Source of the DNA: Cladopsammia gracilis
Taxonomy: Eukaryota > Cnidaria > Anthozoa > Scleractinia > Dendrophylliidae
Assembly (NCBI GenBank): GCA_022457155.1
Contig: JAJGOT010000218.1
Coordinates: forward strand, 862,001-926,000
DNA length: 64,000 nt
Direction of reading: 5' to 3'
Of this stretch, positions 8,734-19,794 are shown piece by piece (the first letter of the stretch is position 1; the number at the start of each line of letters is the position of its first letter). The notes below the pieces were generated by a model, which ran no database searches, had not been told where the DNA came from, and worked only from the letters and a program-made list of their open reading frames with translations. Position numbers and translations under genes: made by a program.

Positions 8734-11700
8734 ATGGAATCCGCCATTATGTCTCAAACGTTAAACAACATCGAGGACGAAGTTCAACGAACTTACAATG
8801 CTGCTCTGCTTCGGATTGCCTATAATTTGGAAAAAGACCAGCAAGACGAGCTTCGCTTTTACTACAATGGGATTATTAAGAAAGGAGACACCGGAGCTTT
8901 GAGTATCCTGCGATCCTTAGAAAATGCTGGGAAAACCTCATGGAAAGACGTACGTTTTCTAAAGGAAGGTTTGCGCGAAGTAAGAAGATTGGATCTTGCC
9001 AAAATATTGGAAGAATTCGAAATCAAGAGAGATCTGACAATCCTCCTCGATGTCTATGCGTCAAAGAAGCAAGGTTCAGAATTGAATTGTCGTCCTGCCT
9101 CCGAGTCTGTGGAAGAAGTCGCTGAATATCTGTTAATGCTTATGACGGATGATGTCAGCGCCACGGTTAGATCGTTGGTGAAATCACGAAAGGGTATCGA
9201 GAAGGTGCTGGTCGATTTTGAAGAGGAAACTGAACGTGAACTGTCTGATCCATGGAGTAAACTGACGTTGCTGGTTGTTATTGCTGGAGAAATCATTGCT
9301 GAAGCTTTAGCAAACGAAGAACGTCGCCGGAAGACGAATGTCATAAAGTTGTGTTCCACCTTGGCTGATAAGCTTTGCGTTGGGATGCTAAAACTGGGAA
9401 GTTGGGTAAGCAACATTCGTCAGTCGAATCGGTTAATCTCTGTTAATATCTGTTTCGGTTTCATAAATCGGAAATTTCGTGTTGTTAATTTCCCTGGAAA
9501 TTCAGTGACGCTCTCATTGAAATATGACCGTTCTTTTGATTTGACTGCGCGGGTATCATTTGATCTTTGCACAAAGTGAAATCGAAAATCGAAAGCACTA
9601 AGCTAAGAATCAAAGCGGAAGACGTTGTAAGCAATAAAGCAGCTTTGTAAGAAAGTAGTTTACAGAAGTTTGCACTCCAACATTTATATTATATGGTCTT
9701 ATATTGCTCACTGTGTAGTGTAGGTGTAACTAAAAATTATCATGTTAATTTAAAACTTTCTTTATTATCATGCATTGTCACACAGTCTTTTAAGGTGTTT
9801 TCTCTCATTAGCATTTTCATTTATTTAGCATAAATTAAACTTTGTAAATTTCAAACTGAAGATGACAAAGGATTGTCGAAACATGTTTCTTAAAATCAAA
9901 ATAGTTGTCGTTGCTTTGATTGAATGATTGAAGAAGAGTATTTCAAAGTAGCGTTCCAGCTCACTGCAAAAGATCTTCAGTATGCTGCAACTGAATACAA
10001 CGTTTAAACTAAGTTTGATTTTTTTATTACTTTAATGTAATCTTTTGAGAAGTATGGATGGAAACCATGCTACAATACGTTTTACTAATAATACTAGAAC
10101 ACCACGAGGAAGTGAATCGGTCATTCTTGAAAGGGAAACAATCATGGTCTGCTCAAGTCCATTTTGGAAACGAAAATGTGAGGTGCAATTCATTCAAGCC
10201 CAATCTGTCTATAACTGGAAACACTCATCGACTTTTTTTTAGTAATGTTGTGGTATTTTATCACACCACTGGACCATTATTTTTCGGGTTTTCAGCTTGG
10301 GGCTGAGGAGCTGCAAAAATTAGCAACGATAAACGGCCTCTGATGAGGTTTGTACAATATACTGAGGCTGTCAAACGTCGCTCTGTTTTCGCCTCACGAC
10401 AAGTCAGCGTTTTGGTTATAATAATATGATCTCTTTAATATTAATTTAAATAATCTAAAATATCACAAAGTTGTTGAAAATTTGCAAGGCTAAAAAGGAC
10501 ATGGGAAAAAATAATCTAAATTTTACAGCTGGTCGATTAAAGTTGCAGTTGCACTTCTTGTAATCCAGGACTGCAAACTACGGGCACATATATTTGGAAG
10601 TCTTGACCTTTTTATCACATGTATAGTGGATCGTTTTCCGGTTCACGGAGTTGATTGATGGTTGTATGTTTTAACGGTTGCGTAGATGACCAATATCTCA
10701 TGTACACATGTTAATGCTTCTAATTTTATCTTATTCAAAATAATGAATTTGCGCTTTGAACACTTGCAATACTCTAAACACCCTTATCAAAAATTAAGCT
10801 AGCCGTAATTTAGAGATAAAGGTAATATAAAACATCCTAGTGAAAACAACATAATATTATTATTAATATTGTTATTAATATTTTCATGAGAAGTATTTTT
10901 CTCTTCCGGCTCTGCCTGTGAACAACATCATATTTTTCGTTCAAGTTTTTCTTGTAAAAAATACATTAAAAACATGCATGGGGTAACGTTACAATGTTAA
11001 TCTTAAATAATAAAAAAAAAACATTATTGATCTCGTCACTAATAGCATAACCAAATGTACATGTATGCAGAAGGTATCACGAAATCTTCAGTTCCGTGTT
11101 CCTAATCTGTCCAATCTGATTGCAAGGGGAAAATCCTCATTTGAGGGGATTAATTAAGATACTCTCCGTACCTGGTACTACAAAGAGCCGACGGGGGCAC
11201 CATGCCTTGACATAAATGACATTATGTCTAGCCATAGTGTCTGTTTATTTGTTATTACAGAAGCCGTTTATCACCTATGAGCTGTTGGTCATTAGTGTTA
11301 TTTATTTATTTATTTATTTATTTTGGTTTGTAGTTGTGTTTGTACTAAATACCCATATCAAAGTCTTTCCCCTTTGCGATGAACATCAGCTCAAACTGGA
11401 TACCGGCGTCTCTCTTCAAATTTTAATTGTTCTACGCATGCGTAGTTTGAGTGATTCAGCAATCACGCAACATGGCGGACTCGCGGGTGAAGAGAGAAGT
11501 GAAGCCTCCGAAGAGATTCGTGGAGGAATTTAACTTTCAGCGATCTCACGTTGGAGCCAAAAGAAAGATGACTAAACAAGACAAAACTCTGTACGAAATT
11601 GAAATAATCGATATCGACAAAGCCGAAGATAAAGTTAAGATTTACTACAACGAGTGGAGGTCGTGTGTTGAACTTTTATAATACTGAAACAATTTCTGGA

Positions 11701-12860
11701 TTTGCTTGTTGAAGCGGTGTAGTATCCGGTTATTCCTAAGTACTCCTGTGATGTTGGACCTTTCCAAAATATCCTCTACAATTCTCATAAGGGCAGGTCT
11801 GTTTTCGACCTCTGCAAATCTCGTCTTCGTCTTCTTAATTGATATAGTGTATGTCAGATAGCTAAGAAAAAAAGAAAAAAAAAATCAATTTAGAGACCTT
11901 GCAGTAATATCCCAAAATTAGGCAAAAATACTCAGATATTAACTCTTTGTGGCTTACTTGTTAATTTCCTTTATGAACATTGGTGTATCGCCACGAGGAC
12001 CTCCTTGAAAGCCTTCATTATTCGTGTTTATCGCGAGGAGTAGCTTCAGCGACGAGGATGATAAAAGCGCAGGATATAATTAGAATTAAGGCAAATTTCA
12101 TAATCTTCCCTGCCATAAGGCCGACAGTAAATTTTTGCGAACCCCAACGAATTTGGTATCAAAACGCGCCAAATTTAACGAACATTTCGAAAACGGCGGT
12201 ACTTTTGCGTTACATCCTGACGTTACGAGATATCCGGCTTAGTCTTCCACGTAGTCAGAAAATCACTCGGATTTTACTTGTAAACAAACTCGAATGCGTA
12301 ATGTTCGAACTCGAAAAGCCGACCCTAATTTTTTCCCGATTGACCCGAAACATGATTTTAATGGTGCTCTATATGTTAAATTAACCTTTTCCGTTGTGGA
12401 TTTTTCGACATTTTGCGTTGTTTCTACGAACGAAGCCAAAATGTTCGAAATTGAATGATTTTAAAAGGGGTCTAAACTGATTGCGCAACGTGACGCGGAT
12501 CAAATTTTGTGACCTGATGTTAAACGTGACTTTCATATGCTTACGACATTGCACTGACTTTATACCAGCCTTAAATGTATTTCATAGAGAAAATGTAAAG
12601 CCTGCTTCTGACATTTTTCTGGAAGTCAAGAACTTTTTGCAAAACTGATAGAAACAAATTCATTCAAGATGTCCTTTCATTGTCGTGTTTTTACTAATCA
12701 CTGCTTTCTTTTTCAGGATAAGTTCGCTGACCATGTGGAGGAGCGATATAATCTGGTCTACCGTGACGAGAATTCGATGTCAGTCGATGCAAGCAGATTG
12801 TCGGTCAAGAAACAAATAGCTGACGTAGTTCTGCGCTTGAAGGAGACCGCCTTTTTCTGA
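8734..12860 (+). CDS. DED-Bcl-2 fusion protein, copy 1
   Basis: Two coding exons, 8734-9405 and 12717-12860, give 271 residues; the donor is GG|GTAAGC and the acceptor TTTTTCAG|GA, phase 0. The N-terminal part (about residues 20-105) fits a death effector domain: NLEKDQQDELRFY in the helix 2 region and an RRLDL RxDL motif in the helix 6 region. After a linker with ESVEEVAEYLL comes a BH1-like DPWSKLTLLVVIAGE (Trp and Gly in place), then 50 residues on from that Trp a BH2-like LGSW, with DKFADHVEERY continuing on exon 2. The intron falls right after the BH2 Trp. No clear C-terminal membrane anchor is seen. Family knowledge suggests a regulator of apoptosis linking death-receptor adaptors to mitochondria; that role is inferred. 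A later ATG at 8749 is an alternative start. The 3.3-kb intron carries a hammerhead-like motif and a small foreign ORF. Confidence 0.85.
9856..9882 (+). ncRNA. hammerhead-ribozyme-like motif, probable Penelope remnant
   Basis: CTGAAGA is followed by a short stem (GACA / TGTC) and then GAAAC, the conserved core arrangement of hammerhead motifs in Penelope-like retroelements. One extra base separates CTGAAGA from the stem, as in the other copies in this window. No RT or GIY-YIG coding sequence is adjacent, so it would be a remnant inside the intron of copy 1. Confidence 0.45.
11472..11681 (+). CDS. small orphan ORF, basic N-terminus and chromo-barrel-like tail
   Basis: Sixty-nine residues starting MADSRVKREVKPPKRF, then KLYEIEI-type strands (LYEIEIIDIDKAEDKVKIYY) and EWRSCVELL before a stop. 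The alternation of short beta strands ending in an EWR motif recalls chromo-barrel or tudor-knot modules, where KVxYxGW...DEWR is typical, but the middle is shortened. The start is chosen at 11472 because the sequence just before it (ACGCAAC ATGGCGG) is a plausible translation start. It lies inside the intron of DED-Bcl-2 copy 1 on the same strand, so it may be a captured or duplicated 5' exon rather than a full gene. Function unknown. Confidence 0.4.
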   Translation: MADSRVKREVKPPKRFVEEFNFQRSHVGAKRKMTKQDKTLYEIEIIDIDKAEDKVKIYYNEWRSCVELL

Positions 12861-12869
12861 TAAAGAGGC

Positions 12870-14240
12870 AGTCCCTTTTATTTGTCATTGACCAAGTAAC
12901 AATTACATGTTAATTAGGTCAATGAGATGAAACAAGCCCAGTCTACCTTATATAGGTAGAAAGGCCTTTGTTTTCTCAAGCAGTCCCTTGATCTATCGGA
13001 GTCATGTATCGGAGTCAAGTGACGAAGTAACGCGCGACGAAGTAACGCGTGACAAAGAAACAAGTCAAGTCTACCTTATATATAGGTAGAAAGGCCTTTG
13101 TTTTCTCAAACAGTCCCTTTCATTTGTCATTGAACCATGATGATGGATCGGAGTCAAGTGACGAAGTAACGCGTCACAAAGAAACAAGTCCAGTCTACCT
13201 TATATAGGTAGAAAGGCCTTTGTTTTCTCAAGCAGTCCCTTTCATTTGTCATTGACTCATGATGTATCAGAGTCAAGTGACGAAGTAACGCGTGACGAAG
13301 TAACGCGTGACAAAGAAACAAGTCAAGTCTACCTTATACGGGTAGAAAGGCCTTTGTTTTCTCAAACAGTCCCTTTCATTTGTCATTAAACCATGATGAT
13401 GGATCGGAGTCAAGTGACGAAGTAACGCGTCACAAAGAAACAAATCCAGTCTACCTTCTATAGGTAGAAAGGCCTTTGTTTTCTCAAGCAGTCCCTTTCA
13501 TTTGTCATTGACTCATGATGTATCAGAGTCAAGTGACGAAGTAACGCGTGACGAAGTAACGCGTGACAAAGAAACAAGTCAAGTCTACCTTATATATAGG
13601 TAGAAAGGCCTTTGTTTTCTCAAACAGTCCCTTTCATTTGTCATTGAACCATGATGATGGATCGGAGTCAAGTGACGAAGTAACGCGTCACAAAGAAACA
13701 AGTCCAGTCTACCTTATATAGGTAGAAAGGCCTTTGTTTTCTCAAGCAGTCCCTTTCATTTGTCATTGACTCATGATGTATCAGAGTCAAGTGACGAAGT
13801 AACGCGTGACGAAGTAACGCGTGACAAAGAAACAAGTCAAGTCTACCTTATACGGGTAGAAAGGCCTTTGTTTTCTCAAACAGTCCCTTTCATTTGTCAT
13901 TAAACCATGATGATGGATCGGAGTCAAGTGACGAAGTAACGCGTCACAAAGAAACAAATCCAGTCTACCTTATATAGGTAGAAAGGCCTTTGTTTTCTCA
14001 AGCAGTCCCTTTCATTTGTCATTGACTCATGATGATGGATCGGAGTCAAGTGACGAAGAAACGCGTGACAAAGAAACAAGTCAAGTTGCAATGAAGCTAA
14101 CTGACGTGTCAAAGAAACAAGTCAAGTGTTATGAAGTTGTCTGACGAAGTAACGCGTGACAAAGAAACAAGTCAAGCGACGAGGTATCGCATGTCAAAGA
14201 AACAAGTCAAGTGCTATGAAGTGCGACGAAGTAACGCGTG
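12870..14240 (+). repeat. higher-order minisatellite in the 3' flank of copy 1
   Basis: About eight units of 122-134 bp, each with GACGAAGTAACGCGTGAC, AAAGAAACAAGTC, CTACCTTATATAGGTAG and GGCCTTTGTTTTCTCAA. The CTACC landmarks fall at 12943, 13070, 13195, 13329, 13451, 13585, 13709, 13843 and 13965. Units alternate between two types, one with the GAAGTAACGCG word doubled. A tetramer of about 514 bp is repeated almost exactly (13070-13584 and 13585-14098). Degenerate units continue to about 14240. The array starts immediately after the stop codon, so it probably forms part of the 3' UTR. Confidence 0.9.
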
Positions 14241-14339
14241 ACAACGCTCGGATCGAAGCAATGGTGGATAAAATGGTGAGCACTGCATCTTTTGCACGGA
14301 AATGTCTATCGTGCATTTATGTTTTCAGGCGACGCATTC

Positions 14340-15130
14340 GCATCAAAATAAACGTGAAATCTGCAAAGGACCGCAAACGACCATGCTGCTAACGGTATAC
14401 GTAGGATCTGCGGAAGACCTAACCAGCCAAATAATGAACAAACGTACAATAAACTGCAGGGCTGATCTGACGACGTAAAAAAAGACTTTGCAAGACACCT
14501 TCACGACAGAAACCGATAAAGTAGGATCGCAACCGTGGACAGCTGTTTCGTTGTTATTGCAACTCATCAGCACAGTGTAGCGAACTAAATGTCGCCAGCA
14601 AGAAGCCAGCGGAAATAGATTTCACAATAACCCGTTCACCATATCAGGTTCCGTACTATGTACTCACTTGTCACTCGAATCACACGCTGCCACATCACGT
14701 GTTCCGAGGAAGTGTCGCAAAGATGTCTCGCAAAGAAAAATGTAGATGGACAAAGCCGATCTGAGCATTAAAACGCATGAAGAAAACCATGCTTAAAGAA
14801 CACAGCATATCGGACACAGCATGTCTTCCGCAGATCCTACGTATACCGTTAGCAGCATTATCGTTTGCGGTCCTTTGCAGATTTCACGTTTATTTTTATA
14901 TATTTTGGGACCGTAGGTCTTTACAGATCCGATATGCTATGTTCTTTAAGCGTCGTTTTGTCCATGCGTTTTAATGTGCAGATCGGCTTTGTCCATCTAC
15001 ATTTTTCTTTGCAAGACATCTTTACGACACTATGGGCTCTTTATTCCTCGTAATGGTGTCTCACAACGTCTTTTTTCACGTAGTCAGATCAGCCCTACCG
15101 TTTTATTGTATGTTCGTTCTTATCAAGTTT
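14340..15130. mobile_element. large foldback element, relative of 61636-61930
   Basis: Outer arms at about 14340-14412 (GGACCGCAAACGA, GCTAACGGTATACGTAGG) are inverted at about 14820-14900. A second pair (ATGTAGATGGACAAAGCCGA at 14741-14760 and its reverse complement at about 14980) is nested. The block from about 14461 to 14590 (GACAGAAACCGATAAAGTAG, GTGGACAGCTGTTTCGTTG) recurs at 61660-61760. There is no transposase ORF. It abuts the minisatellite array. Confidence 0.65.
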
Positions 15131-15141
15131 GTATGTCAAGA

Positions 15142-15282
15142 GTGCTGAGACTGTATTAAAGACAGGCAGACGTTTCGTGAATAACTCCTTTATCAGTGTT
15201 TGTGTTCCCAAACAACAAACACAAACACTCATGAAGGGGATATCCTAGACACGTCTGACTGTTTTTAATACAGTTTTCAGCA
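15142..15282. repeat. small foldback with degenerate hammerhead-like arms
   Basis: TGCTGAGACTGTATTAAA at the left and TTTAATACAGTTTTCAGCA at the right form imperfect inverted ends. Inside are opposed CAGACGTTTCG and CACGTCTG words and an inner ACAAACACTGA-type palindrome. On the minus strand CTGATAA...GAAACGTC is near but not equal to a hammerhead core. Confidence 0.5.
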
Positions 15283-15776
15283 ATCGTGACACACAAATGT
15301 CATAAACACGTTATGCATCATTGTTTTCGAGTGCCATCCAACAAAAAACGTTTTTGTGCTTTATTTATTTCCAGCTTTTTTTTTGTCATGGAGAATAAAA
15401 ATAAATATTTTTAAAAGATTAGAAGAGAAAGTTTCATGAAATTGGTCCATTCTGATCTAACGTTCTACAAAACGTTTCTGCATGCATGCGTTCGCACCAT
15501 TTACCGTTTTTAGCGAAGGTTTATCATGATATGTTCATAACCAATAGGTAAGGAACGCAATACTGTTGTTTATTCGTTTAAAGTGCCCCTGTGATCAAAT
15601 TTTTGATTTTCATTTTTTGACATTTTCGTGTACAATTAGACTTTCTTACTCATCTTGCCAAATTTCAATTCATTACGAACATCAGAAGTCATTTTATTTT
15701 ATCATTATTTCCGAGAATTTACGGCCGCCATTAATAATCAACCTTGTTCCAAGGTTTGGTTGCGAATAGGAGAAAG

Positions 15777-15947
15777 TGACGTCAAAGACTCCAACATACC
15801 TCACGGGTTGAAATTATAATAACAATAAGTATTAGAAATCACGCGAAAAGCAACAAAAACTTTGGACTTGTTCTTCGTGCAATTTTCTATATGCTGATTG
15901 TTATTATAATTTCAACCCGTGAGGTATGTTGGAGTCTTTGACGTCAC
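15777..15947. mobile_element. foldback MITE with GTGACGTCAAAGACTCC ends
   Basis: GTGACGTCAAAGACTCCAAC at the left continues through CATACCTCACGGGTTGAAA. The right arm (15890-15947) is its near-perfect reverse complement ending GTCTTTGACGTCAC. The unpaired centre is only about 60 bp. No coding capacity. Confidence 0.85.
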
Positions 15948-16169
15948 TTCATATCGTTAATTTTCTTGTTAAAGTTTTATTGTGAGTTTGATAAAATATT
16001 AAAATTATAAATAACTAGCCATTAATGTGTTCAAACTTCATTAAGGGATGTCTATTAGTGGTTTCATGACGATTTTATGGCTGGAAATATTTTTTTTAAG
16101 TGACGTCGAACCAGAAAATCAAAACTGGGAATAGCTTTTAATAATTAATTTAACCACATCATGTACAGT

Positions 16170-16327
16170 ATAGGTGGTTTTCACGTTACGTCACGGCGGC
16201 CATGTTGGTGCACACCTACAAAAGAATTTTAATGAACTTCTTTTGTTATGTGCACCAACATGGCCGCCATGGCCTTTGTCATTTGAGTCCCACAGGACTG
16301 AAGGTCACGTGAGTGAAAACCATCTAT
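16170..16327. mobile_element. short MITE with ATAGGTGGTTTTCAC ends
   Basis: Termini are ATAGGTGGTTTTCACGT and the inverted GTGAAAACCATCTAT. The inner arms share GGCGGCCATGTTGGTGCAC. A related GGCGGCCATATTGG...CCAACATGGCCGC arrangement appears around 51529-51688, suggesting a family. Confidence 0.75.
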
Positions 16328-16639
16328 AATATGGTATCAAGTCAAGGTCATTGATTATTCAATACTTTCACAATTTTTTACAACTTATATTTTTATTTTA
16401 CTTAATAGTGGTGAAACTACATTCCATGGTTGCTCCTCAGATATGAACTGCCTCTGATCCTGTATTGGTAAGAATGTTTTCTATATAGTATTAATATTAA
16501 CACGTACATGTAGGCAGCTTTTATTAGCTACAATCGGTGAATAACTGTTGAGACCTTTTTTTTTGATACCATGGGGAAAAAAAATAACACACCCTCCCCC
16601 TTGCGTTTTGTGTTCTTCTTCTGTTCTTGTCTTCTTAGA

Positions 16640-17529
16640 TGTGGGGCTCACCTTGTTCAGTCATTGTACTCTTTCAAACTTCACTTGCTTGAACACTGTT
16701 TATCTTGAACCTGTAAATCTTCCGGTGGATCATCAATCGCAAAATCTGCTGGTGGAATTTCTTGATATGAATTATCCTTTTCAATCTCTAACAGGCACAT
16801 TTCTGATGTCTTCCGCTCCTATTTCTATCCCTTACTTTGATGGCAGGGATTTGGCATCTTTTCTCTGTGTACTGCTCCCAGCAGGTCATTACCCGCATGA
16901 AACGAACAGCGCTTTCTCTTTGTAAAGTTGCACAGCTAGAATTTCTTTGAGTTTAATGATTGTAACAGTGTCAGTTTTAGAAATTTTGTGAAGAAGTTCT
17001 GCCAGAACGTTTTATGATCTGATTCATTAAATGGTAAGAGCCTCAAAGTAAAGCGCCTCGTTAGTTTCAAGGTTGAGGCTTTCAGTAGTGATGCTGCATG
17101 TCATCTCCAAACAATAGTGTAGGAGCTTTCACTGGTCCTCCGACAATTTCATTGGTTGTTTGGTCAGCTTTGGTTCTGTCTTATTGACATCTGCAATACC
17201 TCTTGCTGTGAGCTCTGCTGAGAGGTCGTCAACCTTGAGTTCTTTAAAGGGATGCAAGTGACCTTTTCCTTCTCTCCTTACCAGCTTCTTCGGCACGTCA
17301 AGGGTGAGGTAATTTCTCCTTGACATTGAGTCCAGGTCATAGCTAACGTTTAAATCCCCATCACAACCTGAACAGCCTTTGTGATCTCCATGCTGATTCC
17401 CTGATTCAAACCGAATAGATGGCCGGGTTGTCACCATTCATAAGCCTCATTTTCATCTCTTAAGTCAATTCCTTCTTTGTTTTGGCTGTTTTGAGTTTCC
17501 GAGGTCATCTTGTCTTGTTGCTCTTCCAT
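16640..17529 (-). pseudogene. decayed gene with SAP-like segment
   Basis: On the minus strand an N-terminus MEEQQDKMTSETQNS begins at 17529 and is stopped after EAYEW. A shifted frame (17437-17129) contains FKELKVDDLSAELTARGI, which resembles a SAP-type DNA-binding helix pair. Further on, stop-interrupted reading gives ESLNLETNEALYFEAL and KLKEILAVQLYKE, which look like the next segment of the same protein family as I remember it from anthozoan multicopy genes. Several stops and frameshifts make it non-functional. The family has no name I can give with confidence. Confidence 0.4.
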
Positions 17530-17812
17530 ACTCGAAGTACTATGTCCTAGAATGCCACAAATTTGCCGCTTCGTTGGTTATGAATAATTAATGATAACCA
17601 GCCATTATGCCCGATGGTATTAAGTGGGGCTTTTCAACTGTTGCCTGAACACACACTTCTTTTCCAAGCTATTGAGCTTTGGCGTCATCATCAGAAAGAT
17701 GTATGGCAGGATCATTTACTTCTCTGAGGTGGAAGAGCATGTAGCCATATAATTGGATGAAGTTGAATGGTCATGCCACATCACCTGTGTCTGTTGGCCG
17801 GAAACATGTTAA

Positions 17813-18881
17813 GGTGGTTCGATACAGTTTTCTGGAGACCATACCAACATTTTTCAATCGGCTTTTAAGCGGCCTTCTCCAAGTCAGATCAACGTGAAAT
17901 TTTCACCACTAACTGGTTTTGAATTGAAGTTTGGCATGATATATTTTCTGGTAAAATCGATATTACCATGACGACGATAAACAAGAAACTTAGAAATCAG
18001 TAAAAGTGAAATTTAGCGAGTTTAAGATTTCGCATTGAAAATCCCACATAGGCATCTTGCAAAGATATTTGCATCAACGAGCGTACATTGCAATGTTTCA
18101 ATCACGGAAGAATGTAGTGTGCATTGATTTGAAATCATTACTAAGAAAAACTAAAAAAGGTAAATTTGTAACGCCATTTTTTTCGGCCGGTTCGTACGTC
18201 GTCTTCATCTTTAAATTTAAAGGCGTTCCAATGAATCAATGCCAATGAAACTTCCAGATAATATTTTGCACATCGGTAAGCATGCACAGTGAATGTTTTA
18301 AAAAAAATCCATCGAGCCGTTTCTCAGATTTTTGCAAAAGCCATTAAAATCGAAAATTAGCCAAAAATTGCACATGATGCGATGTTAAGAAAAAAAAGTA
18401 GTTGTCAAGATCGCAAAAGAGAAAGTAAACAAAACTTTCAAGGTTTACAAACATAACATCAAGCTACTTTTTGACATTATCATTAAGTAATTTCACAGAA
18501 CCAGTGTTAATCTCTCGATCAATTTAATACCAGCACACAAATAGTAAGGTTTGAAATGTTATTGCCATTTATTTTAATTCAAACATACAGAATTTTTTTA
18601 TTGTTGCAAAATATATATGCCATATACCATATTTTAAGATGCCTATGTGGGATTTTCAATGCGAAATCTTAAACTCGCTAAATTTCACTTTTACTGATTT
18701 CTAAGTTTCTTGTTTATCGTCGTCATGGTAATATCGATTTTACCAGAAAATATATCTTGCCAAACTTTAATTCAAAACCAGTTAGTGGTGAAAATTTCAC
18801 GTTGATCTGACTTGGAGAAGGCCGCTTAAAAGTCGATTGAAAAATGTTGGTATGGTCTCCAGAAAACTGTATCGAACCACC
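17813..18881. mobile_element. foldback element flanked by TTAA target duplication
   Basis: TTAA (17809-17812) precedes GGTGGTTCGATACAGTTTTC, and the inverted GAAAACTGTATCGAACCACC is followed by TTAA (18882-18885). The inverted arms are about 240 bp and nearly identical, both ending inward near GCCTATGTGGGATTTTCAAT. The interior (about 560 bp) is AT-rich with no convincing ORF. TTAA flanks point to piggyBac-superfamily mobilisation in trans, an inference. Confidence 0.85.
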
Positions 18882-18885
18882 TTAA

Positions 18886-19794
18886 GCTTATCCCTGATTT
18901 GTTCAATTTCCCAATCTGTGTCTTCGTGTTTTTGAGTTCGAAATGAACTTCATTATTGCTTAAGTTGTCAAAACGTTTGTTACTACTAACGTATGGTATA
19001 ACCAGTTACTTATTGTTCATCAGTGCTTGCTTTCTATTATCTTGCAGGGGTGTTTTATGCTAAGTTACATTTTTCTCCTCTACAAATTGGCAATTTGTGT
19101 GCCTATGACAATGCACTGCCTGATGATTTTCTTCAACTTTTTATTGGAAAGAGCCACATGAACGAAAGTGTTTTTACCATGTCAGTTGTTGGCAGATGGC
19201 ACTTCCCGACTAGAATCCTGTAAGTAGATGAAGTATAGAATACTTTACTGCAGTGATTGCAATGCATTAATTATAACTGTTCCTTGGACGTGTAATAAGG
19301 AAGTCTTATGTTTGTACTGTTCCTTATTTGTTTACCGTCTTCATTAGTAACACATATAAAATGTTAGAAAGTGACCAATCTGAACCTGCAATCACTACAG
19401 CGGTCTCATCTCATGTTACTCCTCATTGGGGACTTGTCGATCAAATTTAGTAAGTGGTTTTTATCCGCGTCTTTCCAAGACATTCCCTTGTAGCTACTCC
19501 ATTTCTTCCAAGAAATAAGTCTTGTGTCTTCCTATTGTGTGCCTAAACATTAATAATAAAACATAGTTTCATGTTTCGAAAACGATGAAAACGTCTTAGC
19601 GTGACATAAATATGCAGTGTGTGAAACGAGGCAGTGGATGACGTAATGGGTTACATTTTTTGTGACCTTTGATCTGGGCATAGGGACGGACCCACGCACT
19701 TATTATATTTGCAAAGGGAATACGCTTATTTGTAAACTGCGAATGGAATTAAAATAGCAGACGTTAACTTGCTACTTTAATTCCATTAACAGTT
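18886..19794. other. spacer without supported genes
   Basis: A 66-residue ORF at 19023-19223 has no recognisable motif. A small hairpin with GGAATTAAA / TTTAATTCC arms lies near 19744-19788. Nothing else stands out. Confidence 0.35.

Noticed and set aside
12870..14240. CRISPR-like regular repeats
   Set aside because: The unit varies from 122 to 134 bp, there are no unique spacers, and the context is a eukaryotic 3' flank; it is a minisatellite.
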